From assembly GCF_030068455.1 (NCBI RefSeq), contig NZ_JAQOSQ010000021.1, positions 1 to 64,000 on the forward strand: a stretch of DNA of 64,000 nucleotides. Reading direction: 5' to 3'. How positions within the stretch are numbered: position 1 is the stretch's first letter; every line of letters starts with the position of its first letter. The stretch is from Roseofilum casamattae BLCC-M143 (lineage in GTDB: Bacteria; Cyanobacteriota; Cyanobacteriia; Cyanobacteriales; Desertifilaceae). Below the pieces are notes generated by a model. It was not told the origin of the DNA. It did not search any database and was given only the letters and a program-made list of their open reading frames with translations. The position numbers and the translations under genes are program-made. Shown here piece by piece: positions 38,102 through 47,394 of the stretch.

Positions 38102-39835
38102 ATGGCCTTTCGACTCAACCCGCCGATCTGTAGTTGGCAACAAAGACTGGCGATCGCCATCTCTCTTCTCGGAGTTACCGGAAGTAGCTGGCTCCTCCCC
38201 ACACCACCAGTACAAGCTGCCGAACGAGTCTACGTTTCTTTTTCTCTGCTGGAACGCTCTATCCCCGTCCGGGACTTAACTGAGTTTGTGGAAGCAGGTA
38301 CGATTAGCGCGAAACTGGGAGCATATACCCGCTACCTGAATGAGGATCGAATCGAGCGATTCCGTCAGGCATTGCAACAACCGATTGAGATTGACGCTTT
38401 GGGAGTTGCTCAGTTTCTCTATTCTCCACAAGGGGAAGCATTGCTCGATCGCTTGGGACAAGTGGTGAAAACGGGAAGGCGGCAAGATGGATTTTATGCC
38501 ATCCGCTCGTCCCTAATTTTAGCGGCAGCAGAACCAGAAGGGTTGACCCTGTTGGGGATTTTACGCAAGTTTCCCACCCAAGGATTGCGCGTCGATCTCG
38601 ATGCGGCTCTGGGGATTGCCTTCGAGTTGCAAGCCTTATTGCGCCAAACTAACGAAGCCAACCAAGTTATCGTGCAACAGGCAGAACGTGCTGTGGCTTC
38701 ATCATCATCGGAAATCGTGCAAGTTCCGGCAGGGATTCAATGGAACTCTGTATTTCCCTTTGCCGTACCTACGGGAGAGATTCCAGTTTCCGAGTTACCG
38801 AGTCTCGAAAATCCCGGTTCTTTTCCCTGGGACAAGGAAAGTTTTACTCTCGAAGATCGCGATCGCAATCGCCGATTTCCTGCCGATCTCTATGTTCCTA
38901 AACGAGACGATGGCCCCGCTCCGGTGGTGGTTATCTCCCATGGATTAGGCTCGAATCGGAGTAGTTTTGTCTATTTAGCGACTCATTTAGCTTCCCAAGG
39001 GTTTGCGGTGGTGGTTCCGGAACATCTGGAAAGTAGCGATCGCCAACGAGAAGCCATGCTACAAGGCAAGGCGAATGAAGTGGCAGAACCGAGGGAGTTC
39101 ATCAATCGTCCTTTAGATATTACGTTTGTCCTCGACGAACTCAATCGCAGAAATCAGCCGGGTGGCTCCTTGGCCGGACGTTTGAATCTAGAGCGCGTTG
39201 GCGCAATCGGGCAGTCGTTTGGAGGCTATACTGTACTCGCTTTAGCTGGCGCACCGATTAATTTTGCCCGTCTCGAAGCCGATTGCCAACCCAATCGTCG
39301 TTCTTGGAATGTTTCCTTACTCTTGCAATGTCGTGCCTTAGAATTGAGCGATCGCTCGGTAAATTTACAGGATAAACGCATTCAAGCGGCGATCGCCATT
39401 AATCCGATTACCAGTCGCGTTCTCGGAGAAGAAAGCCTCGAAAAAATTGAAGTTCCTGTTGCTATTGTTGCCGGCAGTCACGATACAGTGGCTCCCTCAT
39501 TTCCGGAGCAAATTTTGCCCTTTACCTGGCTGACGAATGCTCCAGAAAAGTATTTCCTATTGCAACAAGGAGGGAGCCATTTTTCTACGCTGCAAGCTGG
39601 GGAAGACGATCTCGAACTGCCCAAATTGGCGATCGGCGAAGACCCAGAACTGGCGCAACGCTATACCCTGAGCCTCAGCTTAGCGTTTTTCCAAACCTAT
39701 GTGGCTCAAAATCCAGAGTATCGCCCTTATCTGAGTCCGGCTTATATCGATTCAATTAGTGAAGAATCAATGCCCTTAAGCGGAATTGTGGAACTCAATA
39801 TCGATCGCCTGCCGGAACTTGCTCCGGGATTTTAG
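38102..39835 (+). CDS. Secreted alpha/beta hydrolase with N-terminal DUF1400
   Basis: 577 residues from ATG 38102. A signal peptide (LAIAISLLGVTGSSWLLP, cut near VQAAE) leads to a DUF1400 domain (VSFSLLERSIPVRDL, then FLYSPQGEALLDRLGQV). The C-terminal hydrolase has HGLGSNRSSFVYLA, nucleophile elbow GQSFGGYT, an acid loop GSHDTVAP and the histidine in GGSHFSTL. DUF1400-hydrolase fusions are common in cyanobacteria, substrate unknown; the hydrolase part resembles PET-hydrolase/dienelactone-type enzymes. The in-frame TTG at 38054 would place extra charged residues before the signal and is rejected. Confidence 0.87.
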   Translation: MAFRLNPPICSWQQRLAIAISLLGVTGSSWLLPTPPVQAAERVYVSFSLLERSIPVRDLTEFVEAGTISAKLGAYTRYLNEDRIERFRQALQQPIEIDALGVAQFLYSPQGEALLDRLGQVVKTGRRQDGFYAIRSSLILAAAEPEGLTLLGILRKFPTQGLRVDLDAALGIAFELQALLRQTNEANQVIVQQAERAVASSSSEIVQVPAGIQWNSVFPFAVPTGEIPVSELPSLENPGSFPWDKESFTLEDRDRNRRFPADLYVPKRDDGPAPVVVISHGLGSNRSSFVYLATHLASQGFAVVVPEHLESSDRQREAMLQGKANEVAEPREFINRPLDITFVLDELNRRNQPGGSLAGRLNLERVGAIGQSFGGYTVLALAGAPINFARLEADCQPNRRSWNVSLLLQCRALELSDRSVNLQDKRIQAAIAINPITSRVLGEESLEKIEVPVAIVAGSHDTVAPSFPEQILPFTWLTNAPEKYFLLQQGGSHFSTLQAGEDDLELPKLAIGEDPELAQRYTLSLSLAFFQTYVAQNPEYRPYLSPAYIDSISEESMPLSGIVELNIDRLPELAPGF

Positions 39836-39896
39836 CGGCGATCGTTACAGCGCTTTCTGTTTCGCGAACATGAATCCGCTAGGGAATAGATTTGGG

Positions 39897-40823
39897 TTAT
39901 CCTTGCAGCTTGGAAATTAATTCTGCTTTGACGGTTTCCGCCCGTTCGTTATCAACTTGACAGGTTCCAGCATTAGCATGGCCGCCACCACCATACTGCA
40001 ACATTAACTCGCCAATATTAAAATCGGACGCTCGATTTACAATGGATTTACCAACAGCAAACACGGTATTTTGCTTCTTCAATCCCCAAACCACATGCAT
40101 GGAAATCTGGCACTCTGGATATTGGGCGTAGATCGTAAATCGGTTGCCCGCATAAATAGTTTCTTCCTCGCGCAAATCGAGCACCACTAAGGAACCATAT
40201 TGCCTGGTGCAGCGTTCCAACTGAGCTTTGAATTGAACTTGTTGTTCTTGATAGAGGCTCGTTCGCTCTTGCACGTCGGGTAATGCCAAAATCTCACCAA
40301 TTGTGTGGGATTTACAATAATCAATTAATTCCATCATTAATTGATAATTCGAGATTCTGAACTGCCGAAATCGACCCAATCCAGTGCGCGCATCCATGAT
40401 AAAATTGAGCAATACCCAATCTTGCGGATTGAGAATATCATCTGTAGAAAATTGGGCTGAATCGGCGCGATCGACAGCCGTCATCATCGCTTCCGAAATT
40501 TCGGGAAACTTATCTTTGCCTCCATAATAGTTATAGACAACTCGAGCGGCTGAAGGCGCATCAGCATCGATAATATAGTTATCCGGTTTCGATTTAATAC
40601 GCAGGGTTTCGCTCAGATGGTGATCGAAAACTAAATGAGCGCTGGGAACGTAGGGTAAATTGGTGGTAATATCGCGATCGCTAATTTCAATTTTACCATC
40701 TTGCATATCTTTCGGATGGACAAACTTAATATCATCAATTAAATCTAGCTCTTTAAGTAATACGCCGCAGACTAAGCCATCAAAATCACTACGAGTTACT
40801 AATCGATATTTAGCATCAACCAT
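39897..40823 (-). CDS. DHH-family phosphoesterase
   Basis: 308 residues from ATG 40823 (MVDAKYRLV); an ATG four codons upstream is also possible. DHH motifs are present: TRSDFDG (metal-binding aspartates), FDHH, and the C-terminal DHHA1 signature GGGGHANAGT. Such proteins hydrolyse phosphodiester or pyrophosphate bonds (exopolyphosphatase, nanoRNase or c-di-AMP-type); the substrate of this subgroup is unclear. It is divergent from a small membrane protein; an 11-bp inverted repeat lies between them. Confidence 0.88.
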   Translation of the reverse strand: MVDAKYRLVTRSDFDGLVCGVLLKELDLIDDIKFVHPKDMQDGKIEISDRDITTNLPYVPSAHLVFDHHLSETLRIKSKPDNYIIDADAPSAARVVYNYYGGKDKFPEISEAMMTAVDRADSAQFSTDDILNPQDWVLLNFIMDARTGLGRFRQFRISNYQLMMELIDYCKSHTIGEILALPDVQERTSLYQEQQVQFKAQLERCTRQYGSLVVLDLREEETIYAGNRFTIYAQYPECQISMHVVWGLKKQNTVFAVGKSIVNRASDFNIGELMLQYGGGGHANAGTCQVDNERAETVKAELISKLQG

Positions 40824-40862
40824 CACAAACCTCACATGGATCGCAAACTATTTCCTCCCCAA

Positions 40863-40910
40863 GATTCAGCCGCGATCGGCTCGCCAGTCGGAGAGCCTGG
40901 CGGCTGAATC
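40863..40910. repeat. Large perfect-stem inverted repeat in a divergent spacer
   Basis: GATTCAGCCGC (40863-40873) and GCGGCTGAATC (40900-40910) are perfectly complementary over 11 bp with a 26-base loop, inside which GGCT/AGCC can also pair. No T-run follows on either side, so it is not a typical terminator. It sits 28-40 bp upstream of the DHH gene start. It may be a cruciform, operator or a small dispersed repeat element. Confidence 0.5.
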
Positions 40911-40973
40911 GAGTATATTATAATCAATAGGCGAACGATCGACCAAATTAATCAACTAAATTAACTAAATTAA

Positions 40974-41252
40974 ATGATGAGACTCTGGATTAGTTCTTTC
41001 CTTATCTTATTAGTGTTAGCTGAACTGTGGCAATGGCTGAAAGAGCTAACCATTCCATTTCCTCTATTTATCTTAGCGGGAGCGCTATTAGCGATCGCCT
41101 CTAACTTCGATCGCCTGCGGCAATTAACTCAAGCCGAACCCACGGCAAGTGCAGAATCTCCTTCCCCGACAGTCGATCCCATGGATATCATTGATGTCAC
41201 CAGTTATGAAGTGGTTGATGCTCCAACCGATCGCGGGAATATTTCTCAGTAA
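40974..41252 (+). CDS. Small hypothetical membrane protein
   Basis: 92 residues: two short hydrophobic helices (WISSFLILLVLAELWQWL and IPFPLFILAGALLAIASN) followed by a serine/proline/threonine-rich acidic tail. Two adjacent ATGs (40974, 40977) begin it. No family recognised. It lies between a divergent DHH gene and prs. Confidence 0.6.
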   Translation: MMRLWISSFLILLVLAELWQWLKELTIPFPLFILAGALLAIASNFDRLRQLTQAEPTASAESPSPTVDPMDIIDVTSYEVVDAPTDRGNISQ

Positions 41253-41457
41253 GGTATATCTCAGTAAAGCGTGGCTGGCTCGAGACAACACCAGCTACAA
41301 TAGAAGTCAGTAATTTCTCTATCTCGATTTTGGCGATCGGCAAACTGAGTATTTTTCGCTAAAAATAACTTAATCATAAACTTTTTACAAAAATTACATA
41401 ATATCAATTCAAAGTATAGTGATAAGATCCCCAGTGAGTGCGCTTCGAGGGTTTTTT

Positions 41458-42450
41458 GTGATCCGTTCTGCGACTTTGGCAATTCAGCCAATGCTACCAT
41501 CTGTTAATGAAAATAACCGCCTCCGGTTATTTGCTGGCTCTGCAAATTTAGTTTTGGCTCAAGAAGTTGCCCGCTATCTAGGGGTAGATCTCGGGCCTAT
41601 GGTTCATAAACGCTTCGCTGATGGCGAACTATACGTGCAGATCCAAGAATCAATTCGCGGTTGTGATGTTTATCTCATTCAACCGTGCAGTGTTCCCGTC
41701 AACGACCATCTCATGGAATTATTAATCATGATTGATGCTTGTCGGCGAGCCTCTGCCCGTCAAATTACTGCTGTTATTCCCTACTATGGATATGCCAGAG
41801 CCGATCGCAAGACGGCAGGCCGAGAGTCCATTACGGCTAAATTAGTAGCCAATTTAATTACGGGAGCTGGAGCCAGCCGCGTCTTGGCTATGGATTTGCA
41901 TTCAGCTCAGATTCAAGGCTATTTCGATATCCCCTGCGACCATGTCTATGGTTCTCCGGTGTTGATTGATTATTTGCTAAATAAGCAATTACCCGACTTG
42001 GTGGTTGTTTCTCCCGATGTGGGAGGAGTGGCCAGGGCAAGAGCCTTTGCGAAAAAGCTTAATGATGCTCCCCTAGCTATTATTGATAAACGCCGCCAAG
42101 CTCATAATGTCGCTCAAGTGCTTAATCTGATTGGAGATGTGGAAGGTAAAACGGCTGTTTTGGTCGATGATATGATCGATACGGCAGGCACGATTTCGGA
42201 AGGGGCAAAAATGCTGCGCGAGCAAGGGGCAAGGCAAGTGTATGCTTGTGCAACTCATGCCGTCTTTTCCAATCCAGCCGTCGATCGCCTATCGAGTGGG
42301 TTATTGGAAGAAGTTATTGTCACTAATACAATTCAGTTACCCGAGTCGAAAAGGTTCCGCCAACTGCGCGTTCTTTCGGTGGCAAATTTAGTCGGAGAAA
42401 CGATTTGGCGCATCCATGAAGATAGTTCGGTGAGCAGCATGTTCCGTTAA
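41458..42450 (+). CDS. prs: Ribose-phosphate pyrophosphokinase (PRPP synthetase)
   Basis: Makes PRPP from ribose 5-phosphate and ATP for nucleotide, histidine and tryptophan synthesis. 330 residues, with the N-terminal RLFAGSANLVLAQEVARYLG, the FADGE loop, ATP-site YYGYARADRK, the flexible-loop DLHSAQIQGYF, and the PRPP-binding VLVDDMIDTAGTI. The GTG at 41458 (MIRSATLAIQPM) matches the usual cyanobacterial start and has GAGGG six bases upstream; the frame is open to a GTG at 41419, which is less likely. A clear intrinsic terminator follows the stop. Confidence 0.95.
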   Translation: MIRSATLAIQPMLPSVNENNRLRLFAGSANLVLAQEVARYLGVDLGPMVHKRFADGELYVQIQESIRGCDVYLIQPCSVPVNDHLMELLIMIDACRRASARQITAVIPYYGYARADRKTAGRESITAKLVANLITGAGASRVLAMDLHSAQIQGYFDIPCDHVYGSPVLIDYLLNKQLPDLVVVSPDVGGVARARAFAKKLNDAPLAIIDKRRQAHNVAQVLNLIGDVEGKTAVLVDDMIDTAGTISEGAKMLREQGARQVYACATHAVFSNPAVDRLSSGLLEEVIVTNTIQLPESKRFRQLRVLSVANLVGETIWRIHEDSSVSSMFR

Positions 42451-42484
42451 GTTTTCGGCGAAATAATTTATCGATTAACGGTGA

Positions 42485-42511
42485 AGCCAGAGGTTTGAGT
42501 CTGGCTTTTTT
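42485..42511 (+). terminator. Rho-independent terminator of prs
   Basis: AGCCAGA (42485-42491), an 8-base loop, TCTGGCT (42500-42506) and a run of six T. It lies 35 bp after the prs stop and just before the end of the convergent txlA gene; on the minus strand it lacks a good T-run, so it serves prs. Confidence 0.85.
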
Positions 42512-42522
42512 CAATGGTAAAA

Positions 42523-43119
42523 TTAATTGGTTGAATTGGACTGACTGCTATGACTGCGAGGATCGGAAATGGCCGAGCGATCGCCTTGTAGGGTAGCAGT
42601 TGCTTCAATGCTGGAGACTCTACCCGTATTGTGGTTACCGGGAAGGGGAGCGCCAGCAATTAAGGCATCGAGTTTGCCAGCGAGAATGGATTTGGGCAGT
42701 TCGCCAATGGTTTCGGCAACGGGTTGTCCTTCACTGTCTAAAAAGACGAAGTGGGGGATGCCATCAACGCGATAGGTATCCATTTCCGGCAGCCATTTGC
42801 TGTTGTCTACATTGAGCATAACAAAGTTGAGGCGATCGCCATAACTCTCGCGCAAGGAGACCATATCGGGCACCATGGTTTGGCAGCTCAAACACCAATT
42901 GGCATAAAATTCCATTAAGGTGGGTTTGGAGTTATTGAGAGCAACGTCTAAAGGCGTGGAGGTTTCGGCGAGTTCGGAGAGAGAGGCAGACGGATTTTTG
43001 GTTTGCAGTCCGAGGAAGAGAGCGACAGCCAGAACAATGGCAGCGAGAGCGACTAACAGATTGCGCAATCGCGTTGCCAGGGGCGATACGGGCGTAGTTT
43101 CTGGAGAAGATTGAGCCAT
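42523..43119 (-). CDS. txlA: Thylakoid thioredoxin-like protein TxlA (HCF164-type)
   Basis: 198 residues: a membrane anchor at about 21-42 (LLVALAAIVLAVALFLGLQ) and a thioredoxin domain with active site WCLSC and the cis-proline region GIPHFVFLD. TxlA and plastid HCF164 face the thylakoid lumen and pass reducing power needed for cytochrome b6f assembly. The C-terminal serine/asparagine-rich tail is poorly conserved. It is convergent with prs, separated by the terminator. Confidence 0.88.
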   Translation of the reverse strand: MAQSSPETTPVSPLATRLRNLLVALAAIVLAVALFLGLQTKNPSASLSELAETSTPLDVALNNSKPTLMEFYANWCLSCQTMVPDMVSLRESYGDRLNFVMLNVDNSKWLPEMDTYRVDGIPHFVFLDSEGQPVAETIGELPKSILAGKLDALIAGAPLPGNHNTGRVSSIEATATLQGDRSAISDPRSHSSQSNSTN

Positions 43120-43316
43120 GAAGGTAGGAGAATTGCGATCGTAGGGTATTGCCTGTTAGTCTAACCATTTTCCGATCGCCACCGATTCCTTACAGCCGGT
43201 TTCTACACGCCGATCGCAAATTGCGAATCATAACTATGCTCGTCGTCGATGCGATCGCAACAATAAGGATTCCCAGTTGGCACAGAACTGTTTAACATAA
43301 AGACATAACCTACACG

Positions 43317-44666
43317 ATGCGATCTTTTTCAATGACTTCAACCCTGCTTAGGTCAGCCCCCTCAAAACAATGCATCACTCCCACCGTTCGCCACCTGTCC
43401 AACGGACTCACCATTGTTGCCGAGCAAATGCCCGTCGATGCAGTTAACTTAAGCTTATGGCTCCCCATTGGTTCGGCAGTTGAAACAGACGAGATTAATG
43501 GTATGGCTCACTTCCTCGAGCACGCGATCTTCAAGGGAACGCCGAAACTCGCCCAAGGGGAATTCGAGCGACAAATCGAAGAAAGAGGAGCCGTCACCAA
43601 TGCCCTCACCAGTCAAGACTATACCCAATTTTACCTGACCGCAGCTCCCCAAGATTTTGCCGATCTCGCTCCACTGCAATTTGAAGTAGTGCTGAATGCC
43701 AGTATTCCAGATGAAGCCTTCGAGCGCGAACGTTCGGTAGTCATCGAAGAGATTCACCGCGCTCGAGATAATCCAAATCGCCGGGTTTATCAAAAAGCGA
43801 TCGAACTTGCCTTTGCTAACTTACCCTATCGTCGTCCGGTATTGGGACCGATCTCGGTTATCGAGCAGCTTACCCCATCGCAAATGCGCGAGTTTCATCA
43901 AGGCTATTATCGCCCGCAACATCTGACAGCAGCAGTGGTGGGTAATTTACCCGTTGATGAGTTAATTCAAATTGCTGCCGATAGTTGCACGTTTGCTGAC
44001 TCTTGTCCGGTTAATGAGGAGCGCTTAAAGCCCGCATTACCTATCTCGTCATCCCTGGGGCAGTTGTCAGACACTGCCCATTTTAATGGTTGTCCGGAAC
44101 TGCCGTTTACAACTATCGAACGGCGAGAATACAGCGATCCGAGTTTGCAACAAGCTCGGTTGATTATGATGTGGCGGGTTCCCGGTGCCAGAGTTCCCGA
44201 ACAAACTTATGCGTTAGATATCCTCAGTGCGATTTTGTCTCAAGGTCGCACCTCCCGCTTGGTTCGCCAGTTGCGGGAAGACAAACAGCTTGTCTCGAGC
44301 ATTACAGCAGCGAATTTAACGTATTACCAGCAAGGATTGTTTTATGTAGGGGCCCAATTGCCGGCGGAACACCTGCAGGAGGTCGAAGCAACGATCGCCG
44401 AGAATATTGCCAAGCTACAGCATAGCATTCAACCTGCAGAAGTCGAGCGCATTCGTACCCAAGTGGCGAACCGGTTTATCTTTGGTACGGAAACCCCGAG
44501 CGATCGCGCAAATCTCTATGGCTATCATCAAGCGATCTTGAATGATATTAACCTAGCGCTAGACTATCCCGAACATATCCGTTCCTTGCAACTGGACGAT
44601 TTGCAAGCGGCAGCGCGATCGCATCTTTGTCCTGGAGCATATGGTATTGTTACCATTACTCCTTAG
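43317..44666 (+). CDS. M16-family zinc peptidase, catalytic
   Basis: 449 residues with the inverted zinc motif HFLEH at 65-69 and the distal glutamate in RSVVIEEIHRA, so catalytically competent. The C-terminal half (LIMMWRVPGARVP, LSAILSQGRTSRLVRQLRED) is the non-catalytic M16_C domain with the substrate-binding arginine. ATG six codons inside (43332) could also be the start. The 3' end reaches 44666, close to or overlapping the next gene. Processing-peptidase-like function is by family. Confidence 0.9.
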   Translation: MRSFSMTSTLLRSAPSKQCITPTVRHLSNGLTIVAEQMPVDAVNLSLWLPIGSAVETDEINGMAHFLEHAIFKGTPKLAQGEFERQIEERGAVTNALTSQDYTQFYLTAAPQDFADLAPLQFEVVLNASIPDEAFERERSVVIEEIHRARDNPNRRVYQKAIELAFANLPYRRPVLGPISVIEQLTPSQMREFHQGYYRPQHLTAAVVGNLPVDELIQIAADSCTFADSCPVNEERLKPALPISSSLGQLSDTAHFNGCPELPFTTIERREYSDPSLQQARLIMMWRVPGARVPEQTYALDILSAILSQGRTSRLVRQLREDKQLVSSITAANLTYYQQGLFYVGAQLPAEHLQEVEATIAENIAKLQHSIQPAEVERIRTQVANRFIFGTETPSDRANLYGYHQAILNDINLALDYPEHIRSLQLDDLQAAARSHLCPGAYGIVTITP

Positions 44667-44679
44667 TCGAATTCAGGGA

Positions 44680-45933
44680 ATGGCAGATTGGCAGCACCGC
44701 AGCCACCTCAGCATTAGTGCAGAACGACTCCATCGCGACTTGGAAGAGTTAGCGAAAATTGGCAAGCGTCCGGATGGCAGTATCTGTCGTCTCGCGTTTT
44801 CTGACGAAGATCGCGCAGCACGCGCTCTGGTGCGCCGTTGGATGAAAGCGAGCGGCATGTCAGTACGCATTGATGCGGCGGGCAATATGTGCGGCACTCA
44901 TGGCGGAAAAAATAATGCCCTTCCCGTTTTAGCTACGGGGTCCCATCTGGATACGGTTCCTTCTGGGGGCAAGTATGATGGTGCTTTAGGAGTGGTGGCC
45001 GGATTGGAAGTTGTCCGGGTGTTACGGGAAAATCAGATAAGGCTCAATCGTCCCATTGAGACCATTGTATTTGCCGATGAAGAATCAACCATGATTGGCT
45101 GCAAGGCCATGGCGGGAACGGCGTCTTTAAACCCCGAAGATTATCAATTAAAGACGAATCTTTCCATGGCTTATGCGGTGGCTCGCTTGGGTGGAAATTG
45201 GCATAAGCTGGCTCAAGCGAGTCGCGAGGATATTGCAGCGTTTGTAGAATTGCATGTCGAACAAGGTGGGGTTCTCGACAGAGCGAACAAGGATATTGGC
45301 GTGGTGCGCGGCCTTGTCGGACAACAACGCTATCGGATTAAAGTGATGGGAACGGCGAATCATGCGGGAACGACGCCAATGTCTATGCGCCAAGATGCTT
45401 TGACGGCTGGAGCGCGTATTGTGCTGGCAGTGGAAGAGTTAGCGCGATCGCATTCTGGGGAGCCAGTTGCTACAGTCGGCGCGTTGCAGGTGTTTCCGAA
45501 TGCCGCGAATATTATTCCCGGATTGGTGGAACTAACAGTGGATATTCGGGATATCTTGGATGAGACGATCGCGGAAGTTGTAGGAGATCTCAAAGAAAAG
45601 CTACAGGACATTGGCGATCGCAGGGGAGTCCGTATTACGATGGAACCGATCTTAAGGGTACATTCCACTCCCGCAACCTCTGAAATTGAAGACCGGATCG
45701 AGCAAGTTTGTGAAGCACTGCGGTTGAGTTACATGTCACTGCCCAGTCGCGCCAGTCATGATGCTCAGGAGCTAGGACGGATTGCAGACATGGGGATGAT
45801 TTTTGTCCCATCTCGAGGGGGAATTAGTCATTCGGCAGATGAGTATACGTCTTTAGAACATTGCGTGCGAGGGGCTAATGTTCTCTTACATACCTTGTTA
45901 AGGTTGGATGAGTATTATGGAACTCAAGGATAG
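44680..45933 (+). CDS. M20-family amidohydrolase (allantoate/N-carbamoyl amino acid amidohydrolase type)
   Basis: About 417 residues. Zinc-binding and family motifs: GSHLDTVPSGGKYDGALGVV, EEST in FADEESTMIGCKAMAG, HVEQGGVLD, dimerisation-domain GTANHAGTTPM, and DAQE in SRASHDAQELG with SRGGISHSADEYT. These are the marks of hydantoinase/carbamoylase-type enzymes (HyuC, AllC) that cleave N-carbamoyl or ureido groups, in purine or pyrimidine salvage. Two starts compete: ATG 44680 (MADWQHR), used here, and ATG 44641 inside the M16 gene, with GGAG close before it; the latter would mean a 26-bp overlap. Confidence 0.9.
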   Translation: MADWQHRSHLSISAERLHRDLEELAKIGKRPDGSICRLAFSDEDRAARALVRRWMKASGMSVRIDAAGNMCGTHGGKNNALPVLATGSHLDTVPSGGKYDGALGVVAGLEVVRVLRENQIRLNRPIETIVFADEESTMIGCKAMAGTASLNPEDYQLKTNLSMAYAVARLGGNWHKLAQASREDIAAFVELHVEQGGVLDRANKDIGVVRGLVGQQRYRIKVMGTANHAGTTPMSMRQDALTAGARIVLAVEELARSHSGEPVATVGALQVFPNAANIIPGLVELTVDIRDILDETIAEVVGDLKEKLQDIGDRRGVRITMEPILRVHSTPATSEIEDRIEQVCEALRLSYMSLPSRASHDAQELGRIADMGMIFVPSRGGISHSADEYTSLEHCVRGANVLLHTLLRLDEYYGTQG

Positions 45934-45981
45934 AAGGGGCCTCGGGCCGAGCTGATATGAATCCGACAAGACCCCATAAGC

Positions 45982-46004
45982 AAAAAGCCCGACGATCGTC
46001 GAGC
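45982..46004 (-). terminator. Intrinsic terminator of psb30
   Basis: On the minus strand GCTCGAC, a GATC loop, and GTCGGGC form a 7-bp stem (one G-T pair) followed by five T (plus-strand A at 45982-45986). It is 28 bp past the psb30 stop. Confidence 0.75.
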
Positions 46005-46031
46005 CGGAGTGCGTAAGGAGTGAACGATAAC

Positions 46032-46163
46032 TTAGAGGTCGCCACCTCGCAAAAATAGAACAAAGATAACGGCTGGGCCGGCTACCAAAACTAATGCTAG
46101 CATGATTAGCTGTGCAATGAGTATCCAATCAATACCTGCAAGCAAATTAAACATAGAATCCAT
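46032..46163 (-). CDS. psb30: Photosystem II subunit Psb30 (Ycf12)
   Basis: A 43-codon gene. It encodes one membrane helix (IAQLIMLALVLVAGPAVIFV) followed by LFLRGGDL; the AGP in the helix and the terminal RGG(N/D)L are the Psb30/Ycf12 signature. Psb30 is a one-helix subunit at the edge of photosystem II near Psb E/F and J. The start ATG 46163 has AGAGGAG five bases upstream; an inner ATG at 46154 would remove only MDS. A terminator follows, so it is monocistronic. Confidence 0.87.
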   Translation of the reverse strand: MDSMFNLLAGIDWILIAQLIMLALVLVAGPAVIFVLFLRGGDL

Positions 46164-46320
46164 GTCTCCTCTAGACGTAACCCTAGCAATTGATTAAATT
46201 AACAGACGAAATCCAAGTTTTGATTTTACCTGGGAATCGTACCCTAAATTTAAGGAAATTTACAAAAATCCATAAATTGTTAACCCGATATGATGGCGAT
46301 CGCCCTTCAGGAGTAGCTCT

Positions 46321-46677
46321 ATGACAACCTGGCGTTGTATCAAACAATGTGGTGCCTGCTGTCACCTCGATCCACAAGAGCGCCCGGATCTCGACCAATA
46401 CTTATCCCCAAGTGAATTAGAGCGCTACTACAGCCTGGTCGGGCCGGATGGCTGGTGCATCCATTTCGACCATTTAAACAGAGAATGCACGATTTATCCA
46501 GACCGCCCGCAATTTTGCCGGGTGCAACCGGATACCTTCGAGCAGATGTTTGGTATTGCTCCTGAAGATTTGAATGATTTCGCGATAGAGTGTTGCGAGC
46601 AGCAAATTGAAGGAGTCTATGGCGATCGGTCTTTGGAGCTGCTACGATTTCAACGAGAAGTAAGCCAACCCGAGTAA
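46321..46677 (+). CDS. YkgJ-type cysteine-cluster protein
   Basis: 118 residues with the conserved cysteines of the UPF0153/CxxCxxCC family: CIKQCGACCHL near the N terminus and CTIYPDRPQFC in the middle, likely binding zinc or an iron-sulphur cluster. The function of the family is unknown. The end (CCEQQIEGVYGDRSLELLRF) is typical of cyanobacterial members. Confidence 0.85.
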   Translation: MTTWRCIKQCGACCHLDPQERPDLDQYLSPSELERYYSLVGPDGWCIHFDHLNRECTIYPDRPQFCRVQPDTFEQMFGIAPEDLNDFAIECCEQQIEGVYGDRSLELLRFQREVSQPE

Positions 46678-46731
46678 TTAATCTTCTAATTAAACTTGGC
46701 CGAGACGCGATCGCTTTTACACAAAAAAAAT

Positions 46732-47394
46732 ATGTCAGAAAACCTTTCCTATCTCCGACAATTAGCTCGTGAATATGTGGCTGAAAATAAAGCAACTGAG
46801 TGGTTTGAAGTTCTCTACTCGCAAGCACAACAGGATCCGACGTTGCTTCCCTGGGCCCATCTACAACCCAACCCTAATTTAACTGAATGGTTGCAGAGTA
46901 ACTCGATCTCGGGTTCCGGGAAAACGGCTTTAGTCATCGGATGCGGACTCGGAGACGACGCAGAAGAGTTATGCAATTACGGATTTGAAGTTGTTGCTTT
47001 TGATGTTGCTCCATCAGCCATTGAGTGGTGTCAGCAGCGGTTTTCCAGTTCTTCAGTAGACTATGCGATCGCCGATTTGCTCCATCCACCAATGTCGTGG
47101 TACCGTAGTTTTGACTTTGTCTTCGAGTCTTATACTTTGCAAGCGCTACCCCTCGAGTTACGTCTCGCAGCCATGCAATCTACAGCGGATTTTGTCGCAC
47201 CTGGGGGTATGTTGCTGATTATTGCGCGATCGCGAAACGAGGAAGAAGAATTATCCGGCCCTCCCTGGCCGTTAACGGAAGCAGAGGTGATGGAATTTAC
47301 TCGCTTGGGTTTGGCGAGCGATCGGTTTGAAGAGTATTGGGATAAGGAAACACCTCCCGTTCGCCGATTTAGAATTACATTTAAAAGACCGTAA
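46732..47394 (+). CDS. Class I SAM-dependent methyltransferase
   Basis: 220 residues from ATG 46732 (MSENLSYL). The SAM-binding motif I is ALVIGCGLGDDAEEL, with FDVAPSAIEWC as motif II and DFVFESYTLQALP as the motif IV region, similar to the thiopurine-methyltransferase-like/Methyltransf_25 group. The twelve codons before it from 46696 look unlike the family. Substrate unknown. Confidence 0.83.
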   Translation: MSENLSYLRQLAREYVAENKATEWFEVLYSQAQQDPTLLPWAHLQPNPNLTEWLQSNSISGSGKTALVIGCGLGDDAEELCNYGFEVVAFDVAPSAIEWCQQRFSSSSVDYAIADLLHPPMSWYRSFDFVFESYTLQALPLELRLAAMQSTADFVAPGGMLLIIARSRNEEEELSGPPWPLTEAEVMEFTRLGLASDRFEEYWDKETPPVRRFRITFKRP

